Positions 1-7,214 of a stretch of 8,656 bases of DNA are shown piece by piece. The notes under the pieces are model-generated. The model was not told the DNA's origin. It searched no databases and worked only from the letters and a program-made list of their open reading frames with translations. Source of the DNA: an uncultured Clostridia bacterium (GTDB lineage Bacteria; Bacillota; Clostridia; Oscillospirales; Ruminococcaceae); NCBI GenBank assembly GCA_945931735.1, contig CAMEPN010000053.1:1-8656 (forward strand), written 5' to 3'. Both the position numbers and the translations under genes were made by a program. Every line of letters begins with the position of its first letter. Position 1 is the stretch's first letter.

Positions 1-125
1 ATGACATTGTCCGTGAGGGAAGTGACGATGCTCTGGAATGCAGCACCGATAATAACGCCGACAGCCATGCTCATGACGTTTCCCTTGAGGGCGAATGCCT
101 TAAATTCTTCTAAAAACTTTTTCAT
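1..125 (-). CDS. mscL: Large-conductance mechanosensitive channel MscL (5' part only)
   Basis: MscL is a homopentameric inner-membrane pore that opens under membrane tension and releases solutes during hypo-osmotic shock. Only the first 41 codons are in the window; the gene runs off the left edge, and the family is usually 120-150 residues. The visible part has the typical amphipathic N-terminal helix ([17 protein letters not shown], residues 1-17), followed by the start of TM1 with the family core [10 protein letters not shown] at 21-30. Residues after the core differ slightly from the E. coli protein (Gln31-Ser32 where E. coli has Gly-Lys), which is not alarming. The ATG at 125-123 is preceded by a GAAAGGAAA Shine-Dalgarno at 133-141. 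The gene has its own extended -10 promoter and a short leader with a hairpin. It follows uvrA on the same strand, so some transcript may also come from uvrBA readthrough. The identity is firm despite the truncation. Confidence 0.93.
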   Translation of the reverse strand, partial: MKKFLEEFKAFALKGNVMSMAVGVIIGAAFQSIVTSLTDNV

Positions 126-144
126 TTTGTCATTTTCCTTTCAC

Positions 145-158
145 AATGCCGAAGCATT
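145..158 (-). other. UUCG-capped hairpin in the mscL leader
   Basis: The minus-strand RNA reads AATGC-TTCG-GCATT, a 5-bp stem closed by a C(UUCG)G tetraloop, an unusually stable loop class. It lies inside the predicted leader, about 3 nt upstream of the mscL Shine-Dalgarno. No U-tract follows, so it is not a standard intrinsic terminator. A role in mRNA stability or ribosome access is inference. Confidence 0.5.
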
Positions 159-173
159 TAATTTAACAATAAA

Positions 174-202
174 ATAATACCACATAATACGACTTTTGTC
201 AA
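174..202 (-). promoter_or_regulatory. mscL promoter (extended -10)
   Basis: Read on the minus strand, a perfect -35 TTGACA (197-202) is followed by a 17-bp spacer and the -10 TATTAT (174-179). The bases TGG directly before the -10 make a TGn extended -10. Transcription should begin near 167, giving a leader of about 42 nt. The -35 begins only 5 bp after the uvrA stop codon, so there is no room for a conventional terminator between the two. Confidence 0.82.
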
Positions 203-207
203 CAGTT

Positions 208-3027
208 TTAAAGAAGTCGTTTAAGATATTGTCCCGTATACGACTGCGGGCATTCGGCGATCTGCTCGGGAGTTCCCGCCGCGACGATCGTGCCGCCCTT
301 GTCGCCGCCCTCGGGGCCGATGTCGATAATATAATCGGCTGTTTTTATAACATCGAGGTTGTGCTCAATGACAAGCACGGTATTCCCGCCGTCGGCAAGC
401 TTATGGAGTATTTCGATAAGACGGTGTACGTCGGCGGTGTGAAGCCCGGTTGTCGGCTCGTCGAGGATATATATGGTTTTCCCCGTGGAGCGCTTTGAAA
501 GCTCGGTCGCAAGCTTTATTCTCTGCGCCTCGCCGCCCGAAAGCGTGGTCGAGGACTGACCAATTTTTATATATCCAAGTCCCACGTCGTAAAGCGTTTT
601 GAGCTTGTTGTATATTTTGGGGATATTCGCGAAGAACTCTACGCCCTCCGCAACGGTCATATCAAGCACATCGAAAATGTTCTTTCCCTTATAATGCACC
701 TCAAGCGTTTCGCGGTTGTATCTGCGTCCCTTGCAGACCTCGCACGGCACGAATATGTCGGGGAGAAAGTGCATTTCGATCTTAAGGATACCGTCGCCCT
801 CGCATGCCTCGCAGCGTCCGCCCTTTGTGTTGAATGAAAATCTGCCTGCGGCATATCCGCGCATTTTCGCGTCGTTTGTCTGCGCGAACAGCTCGCGAAT
901 GTCGGTGAAAACTCCCGTGTATGTCGCAGGGTTAGAGCGCGGCGTTCTGCCTATCGGTGACTGGTCTATCATAATGACCTTGTCGAGATATTCCACGCCT
1001 TTCATGTCCGCGAATTTACCCGCACGGACGCGCGCCCTGTTCAGCTTCGCGACAAGGTGTTTGTAAATTATCTCATTAACGAGCGAGCTTTTTCCGCTTC
1101 CCGAAACGCCCGTTACGCAGGTGAACACTCCGAGGGGAATATCGACGTCAATATTTTTGAGGTTATTTTCCTGCGCGCCGATGACTTTCAGCCATCTATC
1201 CGACACCTCGCGGCGTTTTTCGGGGACAGGTATAGATTTCTTTCCGCTGAGATACTGCCCCGTAATGGACTCCCTGCACTTCATCAGCCCCTTTACGTCG
1301 CCGCTGTAAATGACCTTTCCTCCGTTCACGCCCGCCTCGGGGCCGATGTCAACAATATAATCGGCGGCGCGCATCGTGTCCTCGTCATGCTCGACTACAA
1401 TAAGGGTGTTTCCGAGGTCGCGCAGCCTTTTGAGTGTGGCTATCAGCTTGTCGTTGTCGCGCTGGTGCAGACCTATGCTCGGCTCGTCGAGGATATACAG
1501 CACGCCGACGAGGGAGCTTCCTATCTGCGTAGCGAGGCGGATACGCTGGCTCTCACCGCCCGAAAGAGTTCCCGCCGCGCGCGAGAGCGTGAGATACCCT
1601 AGACCGACGCTTTGCAGAAATCCCAGCCGCGATTTTATCTCCTTTAATATCTGGTCGGCGATCATCATATCGCGCTCCGAAAGCTGAAGCTCGTTCACGA
1701 AATCGAGCGCTGCAACGACGGACATCTTGCAGAAGTCGCTTATATTCTTTCCGCCTACGGTCACAGAGAGCGCGGCGGGATTCAGCCTTTCCCCGTGGCA
1801 TTCGGGGCATTCCACGTCGCTCATAAATTCTTCAAGGGAATCCCGCGAATACTGACTCGAGGTTTCCTTGTAACGGCGCTCAATGTTGTTGGCAATGCCC
1901 TCAAAATCGGTATAGAACTGACCGCCGCCCTGTGTTTTCGGGCGCTTTATAAGTATTTTCTCGCCTTTGGTGCCGTAAAGCAGCTCGTCTATCGCCTTGT
2001 CGGAAAGCTCGCAGAGCGGCTGGTCTACCGAGAAGCCGTGGCGTTCGGCAAGCGCGTCGATATACATTGCCGCGATAGTCCCCTCGGCGTAATTCCAACC
2101 GAACGCCTTTATTGCGCCGCCCTTGAATGAAAGGTTCATGTTGGGCATAATGAGCGCGGGGTCGACCCTGCGGTAACTGCCTATTCCCGTACATTTCGGG
2201 CAGGCTCCGTAAGGGTTGTTGAACGAGAACATACGCGGCACAAGCTCTTCTATGCTTGCGCCGTGCTCGGGGCAGGCGTAGCTCTGCGAGAAATGCAGTT
2301 CCTCGCCGTCGATAACGTCGATATATACCAGTCCGCCGGTAAGCGAGCCTGCTGTTTCAACGCTTTCGGTAAGGCGGGTCTTTATGCCGTCTTTTATTAC
2401 AAGGCGGTCGACAATGACCTCAATGGAATGCTTCTTGTTCTTTTCAAGGCTTATCTTCTCCGAAAGGTCATAGGTTATTCCGTCGACGCGGACGCGCGAA
2501 AAACCCGATTTCCTTGCGGCGTCAAATTCCTTCTGATGCTCGCCCTTTCTTCCTCTTACGACGGGAGCGAGTACCTGAAACTTTGTCTTTTCGGGCAGCT
2601 CAAGCACCCTGTCGACGATCTCGTCGACGGTCTGCTGCTTTATCTCCCTGCCGCAGACAGGGCAGTGCGGAATGCCAATGCGCGCGTACATAAGTCGCAG
2701 GTAGTCGTATATTTCGGTAACTGTTCCCACGGTCGAGCGTGGGTTTTTCGAGGTTGTTTTCTGGTCGATAGAGATAGCGGGGGAGAGACCCTCAATGCTG
2801 TCTACATCGGGCTTTTCCATCTGCCCGAGGAACATTCTCGCGTAGGACGAAAGGCTCTCCATGTATCTTCTCTGACCGTCCGCGAATATCGTATCGAAAG
2901 CGAGCGAGCTTTTCCCCGAGCCGGATACGCCGGTGAATACTATCAGCTTGTCGCGCGGGATAGTAAGGTCTATATTCTGTAAATTGTGCTCCCGAGCGCC
3001 CTTTATTATTATCTTATCGTTTGCCAA
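208..3027 (-). CDS. uvrA: UvrABC excinuclease subunit A (ATPase, damage recognition)
   Basis: UvrA dimerises, scans DNA for bulky lesions and loads UvrB in nucleotide excision repair. The 939-residue protein is of usual length and has both ABC halves. Half one has Walker A GVSGSGKS at about 33-40, signature LSGGE at 488-492 and Walker B LYILDEP at 510-516. Half two has GVSGSGKS at 640-647, LSGGE at 829-833 and IYILDEP at 852-858. Cysteine pairs for the zinc modules are intact: CPVC near 122, CPKC near 276, CPEC near 407, CEAC near 739 and CEVC near 762. I chose the TTG at 3027-3025 because the AAAGGAAG Shine-Dalgarno (3035-3042) stands 7 nt before it; the in-frame TTG at 3033 is too close and would add only two residues. 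It is downstream of uvrB with a 37-bp gap and probably cotranscribed with it. No inactivating change is seen. Confidence 0.98.
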   Translation of the reverse strand: MANDKIIIKGAREHNLQNIDLTIPRDKLIVFTGVSGSGKSSLAFDTIFADGQRRYMESLSSYARMFLGQMEKPDVDSIEGLSPAISIDQKTTSKNPRSTVGTVTEIYDYLRLMYARIGIPHCPVCGREIKQQTVDEIVDRVLELPEKTKFQVLAPVVRGRKGEHQKEFDAARKSGFSRVRVDGITYDLSEKISLEKNKKHSIEVIVDRLVIKDGIKTRLTESVETAGSLTGGLVYIDVIDGEELHFSQSYACPEHGASIEELVPRMFSFNNPYGACPKCTGIGSYRRVDPALIMPNMNLSFKGGAIKAFGWNYAEGTIAAMYIDALAERHGFSVDQPLCELSDKAIDELLYGTKGEKILIKRPKTQGGGQFYTDFEGIANNIERRYKETSSQYSRDSLEEFMSDVECPECHGERLNPAALSVTVGGKNISDFCKMSVVAALDFVNELQLSERDMMIADQILKEIKSRLGFLQSVGLGYLTLSRAAGTLSGGESQRIRLATQIGSSLVGVLYILDEPSIGLHQRDNDKLIATLKRLRDLGNTLIVVEHDEDTMRAADYIVDIGPEAGVNGGKVIYSGDVKGLMKCRESITGQYLSGKKSIPVPEKRREVSDRWLKVIGAQENNLKNIDVDIPLGVFTCVTGVSGSGKSSLVNEIIYKHLVAKLNRARVRAGKFADMKGVEYLDKVIMIDQSPIGRTPRSNPATYTGVFTDIRELFAQTNDAKMRGYAAGRFSFNTKGGRCEACEGDGILKIEMHFLPDIFVPCEVCKGRRYNRETLEVHYKGKNIFDVLDMTVAEGVEFFANIPKIYNKLKTLYDVGLGYIKIGQSSTTLSGGEAQRIKLATELSKRSTGKTIYILDEPTTGLHTADVHRLIEILHKLADGGNTVLVIEHNLDVIKTADYIIDIGPEGGDKGGTIVAAGTPEQIAECPQSYTGQYLKRLL
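310..339 (-). repeat. Nucleotide repeat between UvrA halves, C-terminal copy
   Basis: This 30-base stretch matches 1336-1365 at 28 of 30 positions. It encodes the [12 protein letters not shown] segment that follows the second Walker B region. A second exact 19-base match (453-471 with 1479-1497, the YILDEP segment) has the same 1026-bp offset, 342 codons. The repeat reflects the ancient internal duplication of UvrA. It is not mobile DNA. Confidence 0.75.
1336..1365 (-). repeat. Nucleotide repeat between UvrA halves, N-terminal copy
   Basis: Partner of the copy at 310-339, encoding [12 protein letters not shown] after the first Walker B motif. The two copies differ at two bases within 30, in the same reading frame and orientation. 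Confidence 0.75.
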
Positions 3028-3064
3028 GGACAATCTTCCTTTCTTTTGTGCGGCTTTGTTTTCG

Positions 3065-5050
3065 TTACATCGCCTGCAATTCCTTTATTTTATCTCTGAG
3101 GTAAGCCGCGTGCTCGAAATCAAGAAGCTTTGCCGCTTTCTTCATTTCCGAGGTATACTGCGCGATGAGTTTCTCGCGCTCCGCGCGCGGAAGCCACTTT
3201 GCATTCTTTTCCTTGCCCTTTTTCCCGCGTGATGAGCTTCCGTCGGCGCGCTTGGATATTTCGAGCACGTCGCGGACTTCCTTTATTATCGTTTTGGGGA
3301 CAATGCCGTGTTCCTTGTTGTATTTCATCTGTATTTCGCGGCGGCGGAGCGTTTCCGTTATCGCAAGCTCCATCGAGCGGGTCACGCTGTCCGCGTACAT
3401 TATAACGGTGCCCTCTGCGTTACGAGCCGCTCTGCCTATCGTCTGAACGAGCGAGGTTTCGCTTCGCAGAAATCCCTCCTTGTCCGCGTCAAGTATCGCC
3501 ACGAGCGACACCTCGGGGATATCCAGACCCTCTCTGAGCAGGTTTATTCCCACCAGAACGTCAAATTCACCAGAGCGCAGGTCGCGAATTATCTCCATGC
3601 GTTCTATCGTGTCAATGTCGTGGTGCATATAGCGCACCTTTATTCCCGCTTTTTCGAGATAATCGGTCAGATCCTCCGCCATTTTCTTTGTGAGCGTTGT
3701 CACAAGGACGCGCTGTCCCTTATCGGTTCGGGTGTTTATTTCGGAGATAAGATCCTCGATCTGCCCCTCGGTCGGCTTGACGATTATTTCGGGGTCAAGC
3801 AGTCCGGTCGGACGAATGACCTGCTCGACTATCTGCGTGGAATGCTCGCGCTCAAATTCACCGGGAGTAGCCGAAACAAAAACGACTTGATTTACCTTGT
3901 CGTAAAACTCGTCGAAATTCATGGGTCGGTTATCATATGCGCAGGGCAGGCGGAAGCCGTAGTCCACGAGGTTTTTCTTGCGTGCAAGGTCGCCGCCGTA
4001 CATTCCGCGCACCTGCGGAAGCGTGACATGGCTCTCGTCCACCATCAGAAGGAAGTCCTCGGGGAAGTGGTCGAGCAGGGTAATGGGAATGCTCCCTTTC
4101 GGACGCCGCGCGAGAACGCGTGAATAGTTCTCGACGCCCTTGCAGGTGCCTATTTCCATAAGCATTTCCATGTCGTATTTTGTGCGCTGTTCAATTCGCT
4201 GCGCCTCGATGAGCTTGTTGTTTTCGGTGAAGTATTTTATGCGCTCGTCAAGCTCCTGCTGTATTTCCTCGAGCGCGTCCGCCATTTTCTCCTTGCCGAT
4301 TATATAGTGCGAAGCGGGGAATATCATGCAGTGGAGAAGCGTCCTGCGGACATTTCCCGTGACGACCTCAAACTCGCTTATGCGGTCGATCTCGTCCCCG
4401 AAAAATTCAATACGCACCGCTGTTTCGTTGGTGCTGCCCGCGGGGAACACCTCGAGCGTATCGCCCTTAACGCGGAACTTGTTTCTTACGAAATTAAGCT
4501 CGTTGCGCTCGTACTGCATATTTATAAGCGTCCGGATAACTTCCTCGCGGGATATTTCCTGTCCCTGCCGTATCGAGAGCGTGTTCGAGCGGTAGTCCTC
4601 GGGGCTTCCGAGGGAGTAGATGCAGGAAACGCTGGACACTATTATTACATCTCGCCGCTCGGCAAGCGCCGCCGTTGCGGAGTGTCGAAGGCGGTCTATC
4701 TCGTCGTTTATCGCGCTGTCCTTTTCGATATAGGCGTCGGTCGAGGGGATATACGCCTCGGGCTGGTAGTAGTCGTAATAGCTCACGAAAAATTCCACCG
4801 CGTTGTTCGGGAAGAACTCGCGGAGCTCCGCGCAGAGCTGAGCGGCAAGCGTTTTGTTGTGCGCAAGGACGAGCGTAGGCTTGTTCACGTTTGCGATTAT
4901 ATTCGCCATGGTGAAGGTCTTTCCCGAGCCTGTTACGCCGAGCAGCGTCTGCTCCTTGTCGCCCCTGAGAATTCCCTCGCTGAGCTTTGCTATCGCCTCG
5001 GGCTGATCTCCCGTTGGTTTATATTCAGAATGCAGTTCAAACTTATCCAT
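3065..5050 (-). CDS. uvrB: UvrABC excinuclease subunit B (DNA-loading helicase)
   Basis: UvrB receives damaged DNA from UvrA, verifies the lesion with its beta-hairpin and recruits UvrC for incision. The 661-residue protein has normal length and order: Walker A GVTGSGKT at 38-45, the beta-hairpin region starting [10 protein letters not shown] at 91, the DESH helicase motif II at 338-341, SATPG at 393-397, QTIGRAARN at 536-544, and a C-terminal UVR domain at about 624-659 that contacts UvrC. The ATG at 5050 is chosen because AAGGAG stands 4 nt upstream of it (5055-5060). An in-frame ATG at 5065 would place that Shine-Dalgarno inside the coding region. The gene has its own consensus promoter and stands directly downstream of radC and upstream of uvrA. 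All core motifs are intact. A basic, low-complexity linker (about 604-616, Ser/Gly/Lys-rich) precedes the UVR domain. Confidence 0.98.
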   Translation of the reverse strand: MDKFELHSEYKPTGDQPEAIAKLSEGILRGDKEQTLLGVTGSGKTFTMANIIANVNKPTLVLAHNKTLAAQLCAELREFFPNNAVEFFVSYYDYYQPEAYIPSTDAYIEKDSAINDEIDRLRHSATAALAERRDVIIVSSVSCIYSLGSPEDYRSNTLSIRQGQEISREEVIRTLINMQYERNELNFVRNKFRVKGDTLEVFPAGSTNETAVRIEFFGDEIDRISEFEVVTGNVRRTLLHCMIFPASHYIIGKEKMADALEEIQQELDERIKYFTENNKLIEAQRIEQRTKYDMEMLMEIGTCKGVENYSRVLARRPKGSIPITLLDHFPEDFLLMVDESHVTLPQVRGMYGGDLARKKNLVDYGFRLPCAYDNRPMNFDEFYDKVNQVVFVSATPGEFEREHSTQIVEQVIRPTGLLDPEIIVKPTEGQIEDLISEINTRTDKGQRVLVTTLTKKMAEDLTDYLEKAGIKVRYMHHDIDTIERMEIIRDLRSGEFDVLVGINLLREGLDIPEVSLVAILDADKEGFLRSETSLVQTIGRAARNAEGTVIMYADSVTRSMELAITETLRRREIQMKYNKEHGIVPKTIIKEVRDVLEISKRADGSSSRGKKGKEKNAKWLPRAEREKLIAQYTSEMKKAAKLLDFEHAAYLRDKIKELQAM

Positions 5051-5077
5051 ATTTCTCCTTTGCATTCAGCGTCTGAT

Positions 5078-5110
5078 ATTGTTCACTTCTATATTATACG
5101 CATGAACAAT
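5078..5110. promoter_or_regulatory. Inverted repeat across the uvrBA -10 and start point, candidate operator
   Basis: Perfect 8-bp arms ATTGTTCA (5078-5085) and TGAACAAT (5103-5110) are separated by 17 bp that contain the whole -10 box. The right arm lies in the -35/-10 spacer and the left arm covers the expected start of transcription, a placement typical of repressor sites. GTTC and GAAC are the half-site letters of the Firmicute LexA box, but there the order is GAAC-N4-GTTC, so this is not a standard SOS box. The operator role is inference. Confidence 0.45.
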
Positions 5111-5121
5111 TAAAATGTCAA
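5093..5121 (-). promoter_or_regulatory. uvrBA promoter, full consensus
   Basis: On the minus strand, -35 TTGACA (5116-5121), a 17-bp spacer and -10 TATAAT (5093-5098) match the sigma-70/sigma-A consensus at all twelve positions. The start point should be near 5086, giving a leader of about 36 nt to the uvrB ATG. So strong a promoter for a repair operon suggests that it is held down by a repressor. The -35 begins about 12 bp after the radC stop codon. Confidence 0.88.
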
Positions 5122-5132
5122 GTATTTTTCTC

Positions 5133-5828
5133 TTATATCCAAATATCCGCAAGAACATTTGCGCAGCGCATTGAATAGCTGCTCTCGTTGTTGACTATTA
5201 TATGGTCGACAAGGTTTATCCCTATGTTGCGCAGAGCCTGCGCAACGCGCCTTGTCGCGGCAATGTCCGCCGAGGAGGGGAGGAGTATCCCGTCGGGGTG
5301 GCAGTGCGCCAGCGCAACGTTGGAGCACTGCGTTCTTATCGCGCGCATGACGATCAGCCGCAGGTCAAATTCCACAGAATCATGACCGCCGCGCGCTATT
5401 TCCGTTTCGCCGATTAGGTTGAGCGACTTGTCGAGGAAGAGGACGTGCGCCTCCTCGTTGCGTTTGCCTTTCATGAGGTTATAGCAGAACTCGCGCAGCG
5501 ACTCCGAGGAGTCGAGCTTTATCGCGCTGTATTCCTCCGCGGCATAGCGGGCGGCAAAATCCTTCATGAAGCTTATGAGCGCGGCGGCAGTCACTCCCAC
5601 ATCGTCGACCTCGCGCAGCTCGTCAAATCCCGCAGAGAGCACTCCCGAAACCGAGCCGAATTTGTCGATAAGCTTATGGCTGATGTCGTTGGTGTTCCTG
5701 CGCGAGTAAGCCGTAAACAGGAATATCTCCAGTATTTCATGCTCTTCAAGGCTGTCTATTCCGTGGTCCAGATACCTTTTAAGAAGTCTTTGGCGGTGCC
5801 CTTTGTGGATATTCTGCTCGTCTGCCAT
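5133..5828 (-). CDS. radC: RadC-family JAMM/HhH protein
   Basis: RadC proteins (UPF0758) join a helix-hairpin-helix region to a JAMM metalloprotease-like domain. The original link to DNA repair in E. coli has been withdrawn, and the true activity remains unsettled. The 231-residue protein is of normal length. The N-terminal helical part includes an HhH-like segment around 70-85 (LREVDDVGVTAAALI). The JAMM metal site is complete: a Glu at 125 or 126, His175-x-His177, then ten residues to Asp188, with Ser185 also kept. The usual HNHPSG or HSHPSG reads HCHPDG here, placing Cys176 between the two metal histidines. The ATG follows AAAGGAG by 11 nt, a rather long spacing, but an in-frame stop 9 nt upstream rules out any closer start. 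The gene heads the block leading to uvrBA and is divergent from ddl. Family assignment is strong; function is not known. Confidence 0.93.
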   Translation of the reverse strand: MADEQNIHKGHRQRLLKRYLDHGIDSLEEHEILEIFLFTAYSRRNTNDISHKLIDKFGSVSGVLSAGFDELREVDDVGVTAAALISFMKDFAARYAAEEYSAIKLDSSESLREFCYNLMKGKRNEEAHVLFLDKSLNLIGETEIARGGHDSVEFDLRLIVMRAIRTQCSNVALAHCHPDGILLPSSADIAATRRVAQALRNIGINLVDHIIVNNESSYSMRCANVLADIWI

Positions 5829-5861
5829 TGTGTTTCACGCTCCTTTATTACATACAAATCC

Positions 5862-5891
5862 ATTATATTGCTTTTTGTCTTGTTTTGTCAA
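5862..5891 (-). promoter_or_regulatory. radC promoter with A/T-rich upstream stretch
   Basis: On the minus strand, -35 TTGACA (5886-5891), an 18-bp spacer and -10 TATAAT (5862-5867) form a strong sigma-70/sigma-A promoter. Upstream, 5897-5917 is rich in A and T with a seven-base A run on the minus strand, resembling an UP element. The start point should be near 5855. Confidence 0.82.
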
Positions 5892-5932
5892 GCGTTTTGA
5901 TAATTTAATGTTTTTTTGCCTCGGCGCTGCGC

Positions 5933-5949
5933 AGATATTTCAAATATCT
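5933..5949. promoter_or_regulatory. 17-bp perfect palindrome between radC and ddl promoters
   Basis: AGATATTT-C-AAATATCT has 8-bp arms around a single central base. It lies 12 bp upstream of the ddl -35 and about 41 bp upstream of the radC -35. No U-tract or GC stem is present, so it is not a terminator. It looks like a binding site for a dimeric regulator of one or both divergent promoters. I do not recognise the regulator. Confidence 0.45.
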
Positions 5950-5961
5950 CTCGATTACCTA

Positions 5962-5990
5962 TTGCAAAAACGGGTGAGTTGTGTTATAAT
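5962..5990 (+). promoter_or_regulatory. ddl-ywiB-argS promoter (extended -10)
   Basis: The -10 TATAAT (5985-5990) is preceded by TGT, making a TGn extended -10. Exactly 17 bp upstream is TTGCAA (5962-5967), four of six matches to the -35 consensus. Transcription should begin near 5997, leaving a leader of about 116 nt. This excludes the in-frame TTG at 5996 as the ddl start. No other convincing promoter is seen before ywiB or argS. Confidence 0.8.
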
Positions 5991-6004
5991 GTAAGTTGAG
6001 TTAT

Positions 6005-6042
6005 TGTGCAGATGTATACGCATTTTGCGGTATACTGCTACA
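6005..6042 (+). other. First stem-loop in the ddl leader
   Basis: GTATAC (6014-6019) pairs with GTATAC (6030-6035) and GCA (6020-6022) with TGC (6026-6028), giving nine pairs with one bulged G and a 3-nt loop. The stem can be continued by GCA/TGC (6008-6010 with 6036-6038) and TGT/ACA across small bulges. No poly-U tract follows. The function is unknown. Confidence 0.45.
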
Positions 6043-6076
6043 TACTTTATATTACCGAAAAACTTTATCGAAAGGG

Positions 6077-6095
6077 CGCAGCGGGTATCGCTGCG
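6077..6095 (+). other. GC-rich hairpin just before the ddl ribosome-binding site
   Basis: CGCAGCG (6077-6083) and CGCTGCG (6089-6095) form a perfect 7-bp stem with a 5-nt loop. The stem ends 2 nt before the weak AGGGT Shine-Dalgarno (6098-6102), which is 10 nt from the ATG. There is no U-tract, so termination is unlikely. An effect on ribosome access or mRNA stability is plausible inference. Confidence 0.5.
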
Positions 6096-6112
6096 GCAGG
6101 GTAAGATATATC

Positions 6113-7186
6113 ATGGCAAAAATTAAGATCGCAGTGCTGTTCGGCGGCGCGTCGAGCGAGCACGAGGTTTCGCTCGTTTCGGCGTATTCGGTGCTGAACA
6201 ACATTCCGCAGGATAAGTACGAAGTCACCTGCATCGGAATAACAAAAAAGGGACACTGGATGTATTATCCCGGCGAGTATGAGCATATAAAAACCGGCGA
6301 ATGGGAAAACGACCCCGACTGCTGTACGGCGGTGATAAGCCCCGATTCGCTCAACAAGGGCATTATCGTCATGGGCAGCGACGGCGCGTATATCCGCCGC
6401 GTCGACGCGGTTTTCCCCGTGCTTCACGGCGTGAACGGAGAGGACGGAACTGTTCAGGGGCTTTGCGCGCTTGCGGGACTGCCGTGCGTCGGCTGCGATA
6501 TGACAAGCTCGGCGGTTTGCATGGACAAATCCATAACCCATACAATCCTCGACACCGCGGGAATAAAGACCGCGAAATATGTCTGCATACAGCGCGACGT
6601 TCTCGGCGATATCGAGAAGGCGTGCGATGATATCGAAAGCAGGCTCGGCGGCTATCCGATGTTCGTCAAGCCTGCCTGCGCGGGTTCTTCTGTCGGAGTG
6701 TCGCGCGCGGCTGACAGGGAGGCTCTTCGCGCGGGCATAAAGGTAGCCTTTGCCCATGGCAATAAGGTCGTTATCGAAACCGAGATAATAGGCAAGGAGG
6801 TCGAGTGCGCGGTGCTCGGAAACGGCACAGACCTTATCGCGTCGATACCCGGGCAGATAACCCCTGCGGAGGAATTTTACGACTACGACGCGAAATATAA
6901 GCTCGGAACATCGGTGCTTGACATTCCCGCGAAGATAACCCCGGAGGAAACGGAAAAGCTCCGCGCTATCGCGAAACAGGCGTTCCATGCGGTTGGCGGA
7001 AGCGGATTTGCCCGTGTGGATTTCTTCGTGACAAAGGACGACATCATTCTCAACGAAATAAACACTATCCCGGGCTTTACGCCTATCAGTATGTACCCGA
7101 AGCTCATGGATAACATCGGGATACCCTATCCCGAGCTGCTCGACAGGCTGATACAGCTTGCTCTCGAAAGGTATTCGGAGGGCTGA
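6113..7186 (+). CDS. ddl: D-alanine--D-alanine ligase
   Basis: Ddl joins two D-alanines with ATP in the cytoplasm, making the dipeptide that MurF adds to the peptidoglycan precursor. The 357-residue protein has the ATP-grasp layout: N-terminal VLFGGASSEHEVS (8-20), with the substrate glutamate around 16-18; HGVNGEDG at 105-112; K139 in MDKS and K186 in FVKP for ATP; SSVGV at 192-196; and metal or substrate residues R301, D303, E315 and N317 (LNEINTIPG). The omega loop reads FYDYDAKY (255-262), with the tyrosine typical of D-Ala-D-Ala enzymes, rather than the loops of the vancomycin-resistance D-Lac or D-Ser ligases. The ATG at 6113 begins MAKIKIAVLFGG; upstream in-frame starts lie at or before the transcription start. 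The gene leads a tight plus-strand group with ywiB and argS. It is the ordinary cell-wall enzyme. Confidence 0.96.
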   Translation: MAKIKIAVLFGGASSEHEVSLVSAYSVLNNIPQDKYEVTCIGITKKGHWMYYPGEYEHIKTGEWENDPDCCTAVISPDSLNKGIIVMGSDGAYIRRVDAVFPVLHGVNGEDGTVQGLCALAGLPCVGCDMTSSAVCMDKSITHTILDTAGIKTAKYVCIQRDVLGDIEKACDDIESRLGGYPMFVKPACAGSSVGVSRAADREALRAGIKVAFAHGNKVVIETEIIGKEVECAVLGNGTDLIASIPGQITPAEEFYDYDAKYKLGTSVLDIPAKITPEETEKLRAIAKQAFHAVGGSGFARVDFFVTKDDIILNEINTIPGFTPISMYPKLMDNIGIPYPELLDRLIQLALERYSEG

Positions 7187-7214
7187 CACGGGAAGAAAGG
7201 GAACAATAAAAACA

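Larger units (their letters stand above)
5829..6112. other. Divergent radC-ddl control region
   Basis: This 284-bp stretch has no credible gene. From left to right it holds the radC leader with its Shine-Dalgarno (AAAGGAG, 5840-5846), the radC promoter, an A/T-rich upstream stretch with a seven-T run at 5911-5917, the palindrome at 5933-5949, the ddl promoter and the structured ddl leader. The short open frames here are low-quality and lack ribosome-binding sites. Confidence 0.8.

Noticed and set aside
189..220. 7-bp inverted repeat ACGACTT/AAGTCGT with 18-nt loop at the uvrA end
   Set aside because: The arms are short, the loop is long, one arm lies in the uvrA coding end, and no U-tract follows. 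It is not convincing as a terminator and could be chance.
5051..5065. Upstream ATG for uvrB at 5065
   Set aside because: The Shine-Dalgarno AAGGAG would lie inside the coding region; the ATG at 5050 begins the usual [10 protein letters not shown] terminus.
5078..5110. Classical Firmicute LexA box at uvrBA
   Set aside because: The needed GAAC-N4-GTTC arrangement is not present; the half-sites are everted and 17 bp apart. Kept only as a candidate operator.
2263..5113. Long plus-strand open frames opposite uvrA and uvrB (2263-2982, 3308-4123, 4307-5113)
   Set aside because: All are shadows of uvrA/uvrB, with no ribosome-binding sites and no conserved motif.
5905..5920. Intrinsic terminator at the T run 5911-5917
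   Set aside because: No GC-rich stem precedes it, and it lies upstream of both divergent genes. It is better read as part of an A/T-rich promoter-upstream stretch.
5996..6112. 39-residue N-terminal extension of Ddl from a TTG at 5996
   Set aside because: It begins at the expected transcription start, has no ribosome-binding site and encodes no part of the Ddl family fold.
5997..6112. T-box or known riboswitch in the ddl leader
   Set aside because: No T-box AGGGTGGNACCGCG-type sequence, no terminator/antiterminator pair and no recognised riboswitch core.
6113..7186. Vancomycin-resistance-type ligase (VanA/VanC)
   Set aside because: The omega loop FYDYDAKY has the D-Ala-D-Ala tyrosine, and there are no vanH, vanX, vanT or regulatory genes nearby.
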